Shown piece by piece: positions 1 to 8,289 of a stretch of 39,167 nt of DNA. The DNA is from Candidatus Neomarinimicrobiota bacterium (GTDB taxonomy: Bacteria; Fidelibacterota; UBA8477; JABMPR01). A program made the translations under genes and the position numbers. The notes under the pieces are model-generated. The model was not told the origin of the DNA and did not search any database. It was given only the letters and a program-made list of their open reading frames with translations. The DNA lies in contig JAYEKW010000103.1 in the NCBI GenBank assembly GCA_034716895.1, positions 1 to 39,167 on the forward strand, read 5' to 3'. Position 1 is the first letter of the stretch, and each line of letters opens with the position of its first letter.

Positions 1-543
1 GTAACTTGCAAAGTGTAGGGTGATGTTTTGAATTTAATGAACACTTTAGAACTGCAATTGGTATTATGCAGATACTATTACAGTTTTCCACAACGAACCA
101 TGAATATCTTTGTAAATTCCGTTTGTTTCGTTGTAGAAAAAGAGTTTAGAGACGGACACTAAATAGTATATCCAAAGCTGGAGGAATACTTTACTTGTCA
201 TACGGCAAATATTTCCTCATAAAGAGACACCTATTGTAATCGAAACTTGGTTCAGTTTTTTAGAATAAATAGGGGTAACTCTATATTTATCACTTCCGCA
301 CCTGTTGATACCTGACTGGGCTATTCTTTCTGCATACATTATCAGTCCATACTTTTCTGAAAATAAAAATATTTTCCTCAAGATTTTCTCTAACAAAACG
401 ACGCTCATAGTAGCTATGCTTCGATTCCTGGAATAGCTACCTGGTTTCTGTGGCACATGATTTGAGACATATCGTCTGATGAACATTTTCCTGGATTTTT
501 TATTCGGGGACAACTTTGAAAAATAACAGCTGGAGAACGCACC
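1..543. other. Non-coding leader region upstream of the STAS gene
   Basis: I recognise no gene here. Open frames are short and match no family I know. The one visible structure is a hairpin at 410-440, with perfect 8-base arms GTAGCTAT and ATAGCTAC. The last part must carry the promoter and ribosome-binding site of the STAS gene; GGAG at 532-535 is a good Shine-Dalgarno sequence for the ATG at 544. Confidence 0.5.
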
Positions 544-828
544 ATGAGCACGACGCCCGTCACTATTACACCCGAAGCTGATATTGTTGGAAACGCCACT
601 TACGAGCTTAAACGAGAATTTTCTGAGTTAATTAAAAGTGGTCAACTGCAAATTAGATTGGACCTTGCCAAAGTTACCTTGATCGACTCATTAGGAATAG
701 GGGTTCTGGTAGCTACCAGAAATTCCGTCCGTCAATCCGATGGCGAATTTAGCATTATTAATCTCTCAGCTGATTTAACTCAGCTCTTCTCCAATATGGG
801 GATTATCGAGTTTCTGAATATCAGCTAA
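544..828 (+). CDS. STAS-domain protein, anti-sigma-factor-antagonist type (SpoIIAA/RsbV-like)
   Basis: This is a single-domain STAS protein of 94 residues, the usual size for SpoIIAA/RsbV-like antagonists. The conserved phosphorylatable serine lies in DSLGIG at about residue 49. In this family the unphosphorylated form binds an RsbW-type kinase and frees that kinase's other partner, often a sigma factor; phosphorylation by the kinase switches this off. GGAG at 532-535 supports the start. A strong terminator follows at 885-918, so the gene is probably transcribed apart from cheA, which begins 175 bases downstream. A candidate partner kinase is the RsbW-like protein at 17467-17904, on the far side of the chemosensory cluster. 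That pairing is inference. STAS proteins also sit in chemosensory clusters without a known sigma factor. Confidence 0.85.
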   Translation: MSTTPVTITPEADIVGNATYELKREFSELIKSGQLQIRLDLAKVTLIDSLGIGVLVATRNSVRQSDGEFSIINLSADLTQLFSNMGIIEFLNIS

Positions 829-884
829 CCCGATCAAACGATGTGATTGGACATGACACTAGACCCTACTACAAACCTTTTTAG

Positions 885-918
885 CCCAATTCGAAGTTCG
901 AATTGGGTTTTCTATTTT
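885..918 (+). terminator. Rho-independent terminator after the STAS gene
   Basis: The arms CCCAATTCGAA (885-895) and TTCGAATTGGG (897-907) are perfectly complementary over 11 bases and are followed by TTTTCTATTTT. It lies 57 bases after the STAS stop codon and about 85 bases before cheA. Confidence 0.85.
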
Positions 919-1003
919 GGGATATTCCTCAAACCAGGGAAAATCGAGATCCCTGTTTTCGTTAAAAGTATTGAACAATCAATAAACAGCTTCGGAGGTA
1001 AAC

Positions 1004-4000
1004 GTGGCTCCTATTGAGAATGATGAAATTCTAGAATTATTCCTGGAAGAATCAACCGACAATATCAACGGCCTTGAAACTGACTTTCTTGATATAGAGG
1101 AAGCGGGGGCGGACATTGATGATGATCTTGTAAATAAAGTTTTTCGGGCAATCCACTCCATCAAGGGTGGAGCCGGTTTTGTCGGATTGACAAATATCAA
1201 AGAACTCTCCCACAAGATGGAAAACATCTTGAATATGATCCGTAACCGTGAGTTGGTTCCCACAGGAGATATTATCAGCGTCTTACTCGCTGGTACTGAT
1301 CGTCTGGCACACCTGCTGGAAAATGCCCTGGAAAGTAATGAGATCGAAATTGATGATACTCTCAAACAACTAGACGACAGCCTATCAGAAGATAAAGAAG
1401 TGCAACAAGCAATATCTGAAGGTGATATCAATATCAAGATACCTAACAGTGATGACTCAATAAGTATCCCAACTTTGGATCTTTCCCAATTCAAAAAGGG
1501 TGGTAATGAAATTTACTTCGCAATTTTTGATATGGTGCGTGATATCGAACGCAAAGGTCACAATTATCTAGAGTTTGTCAAAGAACTCGAAGATACCGGC
1601 AGCATTATTAAACAAGAGTTAGACCTAAGTGCTGTTGGAACTTTGGATGAAATGGGTGATGATATAATCTTGCCTATGTGCATTTTGTTTGCCAGCATTG
1701 TGGGACCTGATATAATTGACTCCATCATGGAGCTTCCCGCTGAACGAATCTATCAACTTGACGAAAACAATGTACTCCATTCTATTGTTGAGGAGGAAGC
1801 TATTAAAACTGATGCACCAGAAGTAATTGCCCCCCCCCCTGCTATACCCACACCTGAGCCTGTAAAAGAGAAACCTGCAGTTAAGTCCAAACCTGCAGCA
1901 AAAAAAGCTACTCCAGCAAAATCAGCTAACAAATCAAAACCAAAGGCTGCAAGTGCCCAAACTGGAAGTCTTCGTGTGAATATTAAGGTGCTTGATGAAC
2001 TCATGACCCTGGCTGGAGAGCTGGTGCTTACCCGGAATCAATTGTTGCAATCAATAGGTGGTCATAACCAGGATCAAATTGAGAAATCAAGTCAACGGGT
2101 AGACCTGGTTACCTCCGAACTCCAAACTGCAATTATGAACACAAGAATGCAGCCTATTGGAACTGTGTTCAATAAGTTCAAACGGATTGTGCATGATATG
2201 TCCAAAGACCTCAACAAGGAAATTGAGCTGGAGATCGAAGGAAAAGATGTTGAGATGGATAAGACTATCGTCGAATCCATTGCTGACCCCATGACCCATT
2301 TAGTCCGCAATTCTGTAGATCACGGTATTGAGATGCCAGATGTTCGCCGTCAATCCGAAAAAGCACTTCCCGCCAAGATTCATTTAAATGCTTATCATGA
2401 AGCAGGTCAGGTAATTATTGAAATTACTGACGATGGTGGTGGTATTGATCCTCAACGTATCGCTGAGAAGGCCATTGAGAAGGAGTGGTTCACAGCAAAC
2501 GAAGTGAAGGAAATGTCAGATAGTGAACTGGTTAAACTAATTCTACGACCTGGTTTCTCCCTGGCGAAAGAAGTCACCGATATCTCTGGACGAGGTGTGG
2601 GTATGGATGTGGTAAATTCTAACCTCACCAAGCTGGGTGGTACCATCGATATTAATTCAACAGTTGGTGTAGGAACCACCATTCGCGTTAAACTGCCCCT
2701 CACCCTGGCCATCATTCCAAGTCTCATAGTCGCCACCGGAAATGAACGTTTCACCATTCCTCAAGTCAATTTGGTCGAGTTGGTTCGCATTCCCCCGGAA
2801 CAGGTTAAAAAGCGGATTGAAAAGGTTGACAATGCCAGCGTTATCCGCCTGAGGAATGAGCTCCTGCCCCTGTTGCGTCTGAGTGAAATCCTCGGAATGC
2901 CAAAAATGTTTATCAATAATGCTGGCAACAAAGTAGAGGATAAACGAGAAATCATTCATGATCGTCGCTCAAAAACTATCGAAGATGCAATCGTAGGTGA
3001 AGAGGCAGAGAGTCAGGATTCTGAAAACCGTTCAGAACCCACTGATCGTCGTGGATCATCACAAAGTGCTGTTAATATTATTGTTGTAAATGCCGGTGAT
3101 ATAAATTACGGCTTGGTGGTTGATGAACTATTGGACTCGGAAGAAATTGTTGTAAAACCGCTGGGCTACCATCTTCGTGATGTACAGGCTTACGCTGGAG
3201 CAACAATCCTGGGAGATGGAAAGTCAGCACTCATTCTTGATATTGTTGGCATCAGCAACATGATGTCGCTAAGGTCTGTCAAGGATACTGCCAAAGATAA
3301 GATCATTGCTAAAAAGGTTGATAGTAATAAGCATGCTCAGTCCCTGCTTATTGTCCGCAATGCTGCAACAGAATATTTTGCTATTCCTCTTGGTCTGGTC
3401 TCCAGGCTTGAAAAAATACATAGAAGTGAAATCGAATCGCCTGGTGGTCAACTCTCCATTAAATATCGTGGTGCAAACCTGCTACTTTTCCGAATAGAGG
3501 ATACAGCAAAAGTTGGCAATATTGAAGATGTAGAATGGCCCTATGTTATTGTGTTTCAACAAGGTGGCCGGGAAGTTGGAATTATTGTTTCCGGGATTGT
3601 TGATGCCATAGATATCTCAGTTGAAATCGACAACCAGACTTTCCGTCAACGTGGTATCCTGGGATCAGCACGGATCATGGAACAAACAACCATGCTTTTA
3701 GATTTATATGGCCTGGTAACTCCTGAGCCGGAAGCTACGCCAGTACCTCAACGTGTAGCGGTCTCCGATTCAATACCTGCGGCAGAAGATGCCCATAAAT
3801 CCTACATCCTGGTTGTAGAGGATTCCGAATTCTTCCGTAGTCACTTTAAGTCAGTTTTAAATGATGCGGGATATGAGATTTTGGAAGCTGAGGATGGGGT
3901 TGATGGCATTCGCGTCTTTGAGGAACATGCGAGTGAAATAAGTCTCATTCTCACAGACATAGAAATGCCCAATATGGATGGGGTTGAAATGACTAAGAAT

Positions 4001-4180
4001 CTACGCCAGAACACTGATTTGGATACTCTGCCTATCCTTGCATGTACATCAGTTGCCGGGGAGATGGCCGAGACTAGAGGCTTTGAGGCTGGGTTGGATG
4101 AATACCTGATCAAACTGGACCGGGAACAGTTGATTGAGAGAATTGGGCATTATTTGGAGCATGGTCGGGGAAAATCATGA
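1004..4180 (+). CDS. cheA: Hybrid chemotaxis histidine kinase CheA with two CheW modules and a C-terminal receiver
   Basis: CheA takes signals from chemoreceptor arrays, autophosphorylates on its Hpt histidine and passes phosphate to receiver domains and CheB. The order in this 1058-residue protein is: Hpt domain with the phospho-acceptor His51 in HSIKGGAGF; a P2-like region at about 150-270; a Pro/Ala/Lys-rich linker at about 272-325; the dimerisation helices; and an ATPase with N box HLVRNSVDHG (about 431-440), G1 DDGGGID (about 476) and G2 GRGVGMD (about 529). A first CheW-like module follows, interrupted by a charged insert around 635-695. A second CheW-like module spans about 777-905 and a complete receiver starts near 934 (VVEDSE, acceptor Asp in LTDIEMPNMDG, Lys in YLIKLD). 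Translation starts at GTG, five bases after GGAGG at 994-998. E. coli CheA has about 654 residues, one CheW-like module and no receiver. No cheY gene is nearby, so the fused receiver may be an output or a phosphate sink. Confidence 0.95.
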   Translation: MAPIENDEILELFLEESTDNINGLETDFLDIEEAGADIDDDLVNKVFRAIHSIKGGAGFVGLTNIKELSHKMENILNMIRNRELVPTGDIISVLLAGTDRLAHLLENALESNEIEIDDTLKQLDDSLSEDKEVQQAISEGDINIKIPNSDDSISIPTLDLSQFKKGGNEIYFAIFDMVRDIERKGHNYLEFVKELEDTGSIIKQELDLSAVGTLDEMGDDIILPMCILFASIVGPDIIDSIMELPAERIYQLDENNVLHSIVEEEAIKTDAPEVIAPPPAIPTPEPVKEKPAVKSKPAAKKATPAKSANKSKPKAASAQTGSLRVNIKVLDELMTLAGELVLTRNQLLQSIGGHNQDQIEKSSQRVDLVTSELQTAIMNTRMQPIGTVFNKFKRIVHDMSKDLNKEIELEIEGKDVEMDKTIVESIADPMTHLVRNSVDHGIEMPDVRRQSEKALPAKIHLNAYHEAGQVIIEITDDGGGIDPQRIAEKAIEKEWFTANEVKEMSDSELVKLILRPGFSLAKEVTDISGRGVGMDVVNSNLTKLGGTIDINSTVGVGTTIRVKLPLTLAIIPSLIVATGNERFTIPQVNLVELVRIPPEQVKKRIEKVDNASVIRLRNELLPLLRLSEILGMPKMFINNAGNKVEDKREIIHDRRSKTIEDAIVGEEAESQDSENRSEPTDRRGSSQSAVNIIVVNAGDINYGLVVDELLDSEEIVVKPLGYHLRDVQAYAGATILGDGKSALILDIVGISNMMSLRSVKDTAKDKIIAKKVDSNKHAQSLLIVRNAATEYFAIPLGLVSRLEKIHRSEIESPGGQLSIKYRGANLLLFRIEDTAKVGNIEDVEWPYVIVFQQGGREVGIIVSGIVDAIDISVEIDNQTFRQRGILGSARIMEQTTMLLDLYGLVTPEPEATPVPQRVAVSDSIPAAEDAHKSYILVVEDSEFFRSHFKSVLNDAGYEILEAEDGVDGIRVFEEHASEISLILTDIEMPNMDGVEMTKNLRQNTDLDTLPILACTSVAGEMAETRGFEAGLDEYLIKLDREQLIERIGHYLEHGRGKS

Positions 4181-4261
4181 GAGTGATGTTTGTGCCACCC
4201 TTCTTCGCTCTACAAGCTCCGCTGGGCAGGCAGATGAAACACAGATCTAGTGCTCAAGGAT

Positions 4262-4304
4262 CCACCCCCTCTGTCCTACGGACATCTCCCCAGGGGGGAG
4301 AAAG
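4262..4304 (+). repeat. Dispersed repeat, copy 1 (CCCCTCTGTC...ATCTCCCC family)
   Basis: The stretch reads as CCACCCCCTCTGTCC, a short spacer ACGGACATCTCC and a CCCAGGGGGGAG end. The reverse complement of the same layout occurs at 38497-38549, upstream of the U32 peptidase gene, and a more diverged version at 15089-15127. It lies in the 235-base gap between cheA and cheW and codes for nothing recognisable. Confidence 0.65.
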
Positions 4305-4371
4305 TTCCTGCCATCGCACAAATTATTGCAAGCCTGGATAACATGTTAACAGCACAAATTAAACCCTTAAT

Positions 4372-4404
4372 AACTCTGCGCCCTCGCGCACTCTGCGGTA
4401 AAAC
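4372..4404 (+). repeat. Short GC-rich dispersed phrase (CTCTGCGCCCTCGCGCACTC)
   Basis: The phrase CTCTGCGCCCTCGCGCACTC followed by TGCGGTAAAA ends just before cheW and is unlike the AT-richer genes around it. A related core, CTCTGCGCGCTCTGC, appears at about 8184-8198 in front of the second receptor gene. It looks like part of an intergenic repeat family. Its function is unknown. Confidence 0.4.
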
Positions 4405-4415
4405 GCCCTAAAATA

Positions 4416-4889
4416 ATGGTGGACCAAGTTATGAATACGACTCAAAATGATACTGCCAAAGAACTAACCATTTTCCAGGTCGCCGATATTTCCTGTGGTC
4501 TTGATATTGCCGATGTCCAGGAGATCAATAAGCATGTTGACATCACCAAAGCTTTTGGAGCTCCCGATTATGTCCGGGGGATCATTAATCTGCGAGGCGA
4601 GATTGTCACTGTGATTGATCTCCGTCAGAAATTTGGCATCAAGCAAAAAGAGTTGAACGAGAAAATGCGAGTCGTCATCGTGGAATCCCAAGGTGAAAAC
4701 ATGGGACTCCTGGTAGACCGTATCGATGACATTGTTGTAGCTGACCCAAAGCTCATTGAACCACCCCCCTCAAACGTCTCAGGGGTTACCGGAGAATATT
4801 TTACCGGCATTTTAAAAACTGATACTGCTCTTATTTCAATACTAGACATTCATAATCTGCTCTCAATTGAGAAGAATAAAGGTGGGTAA
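4416..4889 (+). CDS. cheW: Chemotaxis coupling protein CheW
   Basis: This is a single-domain CheW of 157 residues, the standard length. It couples receptors to CheA in the signalling array. Recognisable family features are the first strand with the VADISCGLDIADVQEI segment, the core YVRGIINLRGEIVTVIDLR, and a C-terminal half with MGLLVDRIDDIV followed by the TGEYFTGILKTD strand. The start is uncertain. ATG at 4416 has no clear Shine-Dalgarno sequence, while a second in-frame ATG at 4431 is preceded by GGTGGA. The gene follows cheA by 235 bases, a gap filled with repeat material, so it may have its own promoter. A stretch near its 3' end (TTTTACCGGCATTTTAA) recurs exactly in the receptor scar at 7950-8084. 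Confidence 0.95.
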   Translation: MVDQVMNTTQNDTAKELTIFQVADISCGLDIADVQEINKHVDITKAFGAPDYVRGIINLRGEIVTVIDLRQKFGIKQKELNEKMRVVIVESQGENMGLLVDRIDDIVVADPKLIEPPPSNVSGVTGEYFTGILKTDTALISILDIHNLLSIEKNKGG

Positions 4890-4946
4890 TTATAAAGCAA
4901 TTTAAGAAAATAGTTTTAAGCCGAATATTAGAAGAAGGAGTTTATT

Positions 4947-5912
4947 ATGAAGCATTTTACTAGGGTCTTATTGATCTTACTATTACTGGCTGTTACGGCA
5001 TTCGCAGGAGATGGAAAAACCGCTGGACTCGTATTTTTCGACTATTCCCACGACACTGCTGATGATGCCGCAAATGGCTTTGGGTTTCATCGTGTATCCT
5101 ACAGCTATCAACGTGAATTATCCGAAGGTATCAGCTACAAATTCCAAACTGATATTGATACGAAAAGCAGCCCTTTTAATGTGTATTTGAAATATGCTAA
5201 AGTTGACTGGAAATCTCCCATGGGAAAGTTGACCATTGGACTACAAAGTATGAATGTTTCCAATGTCCAGGAGAAAAACTGGGGCTATCGATCCATTGAA
5301 AAATCAGCCATGGATCACAATAAATGGTCCAGTTCAGCTGATATGGGAATAGCTTATTCAAAAACTTTAGCCCGTGCCATTTATCTCAATACCATGATCT
5401 TAGATGGTGCCGGATATAAACATTCTGAAGATGACTCCCATAAAAAAATCTCGGTTCAGGCCATCTATGGTGAGACAAAAGTGGGGAAAAAGGATGTTTT
5501 CCAGCTTGGTGCTGTTCAAACATATGAACCTTACGATTTTGAAGTTGATTCGGTAACCATAGAAAAGAAAAACAAGCTTGTTACCGGAGTATTTGGCACT
5601 TATGCAGGGAATGGTATAAGAGTTGGTGCTGAATTTAACATACTTAACGATTCCAGGTTGGGAAAAACTGAACAGCTGATCTCAGCCTATGCAAACTATC
5701 GCCTGACAAAGGGGTTTGAGGTTTTTAATCGTTACGATCTGCTCAATCCCGATACTGAAACAAGTGACAATGGCGAGAGCCTCTTTATCGCAGGTGCTGT
5801 CTATTCACCAGGTAAAGGATTGAAGATTATACCTAATCTTCATTATGAAATGTATGCAGACAGTGCAGTTCATCCGCACACTAGTAACCTGGCTTTTGAG
5901 ATTAAGCTATAA
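4947..5912 (+). CDS. Predicted outer-membrane beta-barrel protein (porin-like)
   Basis: The 321-residue product begins with a clear signal peptide (MKHFTRVLLILLLLAVTAFA, likely cleaved before GDGKTAG). The rest alternates polar and hydrophobic residues in short strands, as in porins: FHRVSYSYQREL, ISYKFQTDIDT, VYLKYAKVDW, GKLTIGLQSMN. It has many aromatic residues and ends in LAFEIKL. This points to an outer-membrane barrel, but I cannot assign a substrate. The start is supported by AGAAGGAG ending at 4940. It lies 57 bases after cheW and 36 bases before the first receptor gene in the same direction, so co-transcription with the array genes is likely. An inferred role is to admit or bind a ligand sensed by the receptors. 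Confidence 0.75.
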   Translation: MKHFTRVLLILLLLAVTAFAGDGKTAGLVFFDYSHDTADDAANGFGFHRVSYSYQRELSEGISYKFQTDIDTKSSPFNVYLKYAKVDWKSPMGKLTIGLQSMNVSNVQEKNWGYRSIEKSAMDHNKWSSSADMGIAYSKTLARAIYLNTMILDGAGYKHSEDDSHKKISVQAIYGETKVGKKDVFQLGAVQTYEPYDFEVDSVTIEKKNKLVTGVFGTYAGNGIRVGAEFNILNDSRLGKTEQLISAYANYRLTKGFEVFNRYDLLNPDTETSDNGESLFIAGAVYSPGKGLKIIPNLHYEMYADSAVHPHTSNLAFEIKL

Positions 5913-5948
5913 TGTTTTACGTAAACTTAAGGAATAAGGAGATAAATT

Positions 5949-7913
5949 ATGACCTGGTTTAATAATCTTTCTGTAAAATTTAAATTAATTTTTAGCTTTG
6001 GGAGCGCACTCGGACTCCTTACCCTTATTGGTATTGGGGGGGTGTGGGGAATTTCTGGAGTTAGCAGCAAAAGTACTCACACAATAGAACACTTCCTCCA
6101 ACTCAAGGATATCAACCGGCAGATTGATATTACCATGCTCCAGGCTCGTCGCGATGAAAAAAATTTCCTCGCGCACAAAGATGCAAAAGATATCGGCAGA
6201 GTTGAACAGCAGATAAATTCTCTTATAGAGCTGACAGACAAAGCCAAAGAACTCCACATTAGTCAGGATGAAGATGAGAATCTGAGTATCATTGCCCAGC
6301 TGGCTGGAGAATATGTGACTGCATTTCATGTGGTTACATCAAAAATACTGGAAAAAGGCGCAGGCGATAAAGGACTTGTCGGTGAACTTCGGAAAAATAT
6401 TAATGACTTGGAAACCAGACTAAAGCAGTTGAACTCACGCCGTCTGGAGATTGACATGCTCATGTTACGTCGGCATGAAAAAAATTATCTGCAGGAGGGA
6501 ACATCAAAATATCTGGACCAACACGCCGCCGAAATTGTCACTATTAATAAACATATTGATCAAAGTGGATACCGTCCTTCGACCACCAGAGAACTGAAAG
6601 GCCTTATATCAGCCTATGCAGAAGGATTGGATAGAATTGCCCGTATTGATGAAGAAATCAAAAACAATACTTATTTATTCCGAGGGACTATTCGTAAATT
6701 AGAACCTCTTATCCAGGCTGGTATTGAATCCGCTAGCCTTGGAGCAGAAAATGATATCGTAGAATTTCATGCTACAGCACGTTCAATTGAAACGATCATT
6801 ACCGTCGCTGTATTTGTCGGTATTATTCTGGCCATGCTACTTGGCTATTTTACGCTAATGGCTTTAACTAAACCTATTGAGAAGCTTGTTACCACCCTGA
6901 ACCTGGTCGGTGAAAACGATTTCTCTGCCCGTGTTGATCTTAATACTACAGATGAACTTGGCCAAATGGGACAAATCCTTAATGGCGTCATCAAGACGCT
7001 TCAATCAAATAAATCACAACAACAGGAAGTTCAAAGCCAGGTACAATTGAGTACGGGTGATTTGAATTCTGCCGTTTCACAACTTACAGCTGTTGCGACT
7101 GATATGGGTGAAAAATCAAGGAGCATTGCGGACCAGTCCAACATGGTGGCTGCTGCTGCTGAGGAAATGAGTACCAATATGGATACGATTTCCCAGGCTT
7201 CCCAAGGCTCACAGGAAAACCTAAACTCGGTATCTGGTGCTACTGAGGAAATGACTGCCACTGTAGCTGAGATTGCCCAAAACGCAGAACAAGCTCGCGA
7301 GATTACCAACCAGGCAGTCCAGAATGTAGCCACCGCCAGTGGACGTGTGGATCATCTTGGTACAGCTGCCAAGGATATTAGTAAAGTAACTGAAACGATT
7401 GTTGAAATTGCCGAGCAGACCAAATTACTGGCTCTAAATGCCACAATTGAAGCTGCCCGTGCCGGTGAAGCAGGTAAAGGCTTTTCTGTTGTAGCCAACG
7501 AAGTCAAAGAGCTGGCTAAACAGACCAATGATGCTACAGCTGATATTTCTCAGAAAATTGAAGCTATTCAAAGTGGAACCGATGGAACGGTGCAAGAAAT
7601 TGCCTCCATCTCAACTGTGATTGGTAAAGTGAATGATATTGTCAATACCATTGCCACCGCTGTAGAAGAGCAAAATGTAACCACCCAGGATATTGCAGGA
7701 AATATTGGTCAGGCTACATCTGGTATGAATGATATTGTCAATAATGTGACCCAGGCTGCTGAAGCATCCCGGGAGATTGCATCTAACATTGCTACAGTCA
7801 ATTCTGATATCAGCCAGGTCAAACAGACCGCTGATGATTTGAATCAGACGTCTGCTGCTATTGGGAGTACTGGCGATCAACTCACTGAGATGGTCGCACA
7901 AATGAATAATTAG
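5949..7913 (+). CDS. Methyl-accepting chemotaxis protein with HBM-like sensor domain
   Basis: This is a transmembrane chemoreceptor of 654 residues. Membrane segment 1 is at about 12-34 and segment 2 at about 284-306 (VAVFVGIILAMLLGYFTLMA). The periplasmic part is all-helical and carries two copies of the motif R-R-x-E-K-N-F/Y-L (RRDEKNFL and RRHEKNYL), the hallmark of helical bimodular (HBM) sensor domains. Known HBM receptors such as Pseudomonas McpS bind small organic acids; the ligand here is unknown. A HAMP domain follows at about 307-358, then the long signalling coiled coil with the hairpin tip around [20 protein letters not shown]. There is no C-terminal CheR-binding pentapeptide. The signalling domain closely matches those of the next two receptors, so the three probably share one array. 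Confidence 0.93.
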   Translation: MTWFNNLSVKFKLIFSFGSALGLLTLIGIGGVWGISGVSSKSTHTIEHFLQLKDINRQIDITMLQARRDEKNFLAHKDAKDIGRVEQQINSLIELTDKAKELHISQDEDENLSIIAQLAGEYVTAFHVVTSKILEKGAGDKGLVGELRKNINDLETRLKQLNSRRLEIDMLMLRRHEKNYLQEGTSKYLDQHAAEIVTINKHIDQSGYRPSTTRELKGLISAYAEGLDRIARIDEEIKNNTYLFRGTIRKLEPLIQAGIESASLGAENDIVEFHATARSIETIITVAVFVGIILAMLLGYFTLMALTKPIEKLVTTLNLVGENDFSARVDLNTTDELGQMGQILNGVIKTLQSNKSQQQEVQSQVQLSTGDLNSAVSQLTAVATDMGEKSRSIADQSNMVAAAAEEMSTNMDTISQASQGSQENLNSVSGATEEMTATVAEIAQNAEQAREITNQAVQNVATASGRVDHLGTAAKDISKVTETIVEIAEQTKLLALNATIEAARAGEAGKGFSVVANEVKELAKQTNDATADISQKIEAIQSGTDGTVQEIASISTVIGKVNDIVNTIATAVEEQNVTTQDIAGNIGQATSGMNDIVNNVTQAAEASREIASNIATVNSDISQVKQTADDLNQTSAAIGSTGDQLTEMVAQMNN

Positions 7914-7949
7914 GGCGAAAACAAAAGATACAGTGAGTGAGATCACAGG

Positions 7950-8084
7950 ATGAGAATTTTTAGCAATCTAAAAATCAGGGAAAAAATCACGATCCCATTT
8001 ACTGGGATTCTCATTGTGGCTGGTGAATCTTTTACCGGCATTTTAATACTGACGAAACCGCTAGAAGTATCTGAGAATTTATAA
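7950..8084 (+). pseudogene. Receptor N-terminus remnant joined to cheW-like sequence
   Basis: A 44-codon frame begins MRIFSNLKIREKITIPFTGILIV, which matches the start of the following receptor ([17 protein letters not shown]) in register. It then switches to GESFTGIL and stops. The DNA of that second part contains TTTTACCGGCATTTTAA, identical to the cheW stretch coding FTGIL at about 4798-4816. After one shift of frame it keeps reading like the CheW tail (NTDETARSI against KTDTALISI). It therefore looks like the scar of a lost receptor gene plus a cheW fragment. Expression as a small protein cannot be excluded, but no good ribosome site is visible. Confidence 0.6.
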
Positions 8085-8192
8085 AATGTGCCCTAAATCC
8101 ATTAAATACAACCACATATAGTGAATAATCCTAAATCCATATATATCAACACATCGCGTCATTTCGATGAACTCAATACAACGCTCTGCGCG

Positions 8193-8232
8193 CTCTGCCC
8201 GCCCGCACGAAGTTATACGCAGGCGGGCGAGA
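8193..8232 (+). repeat. GC-rich hairpin upstream of the second receptor gene
   Basis: The arms GCCCGCCCGC (8197-8206) and GCAGGCGGGC (8219-8228) pair with one mismatch around the loop ACGAAGTTATAC, and flanking CTCT/GAGAG extend the pairing. The base composition contrasts sharply with the surrounding AT-rich DNA. There is no T-run, so this looks like an inserted repeat rather than a terminator. Confidence 0.6.
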
Positions 8233-8289
8233 GGGACTTTTTGCGGGGGCGTCAATACTGGAAGACAAAAAAAGATAGGAGAATTGTTC

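Noticed and set aside
217-513. 98-codon minus-strand frame at the window start
   Set aside because: No recognisable family, no ribosome site and basic, low-complexity composition; it lies in the AT-rich leader of the STAS gene.
8092-8150. Pair of similar 21-base segments (CCTAAATCCAT...CAAC)
   Set aside because: Only the ends match (about 16 of 21 positions) in AT-rich DNA; too weak to call an attachment site or target duplication.
8167-8289. Upstream extension of the second receptor gene by 41 codons
   Set aside because: It reads through a GC-rich repeat hairpin and gives an Arg-rich sequence unlike any receptor; the ATG at 8290 has a good ribosome site and a normal receptor start.
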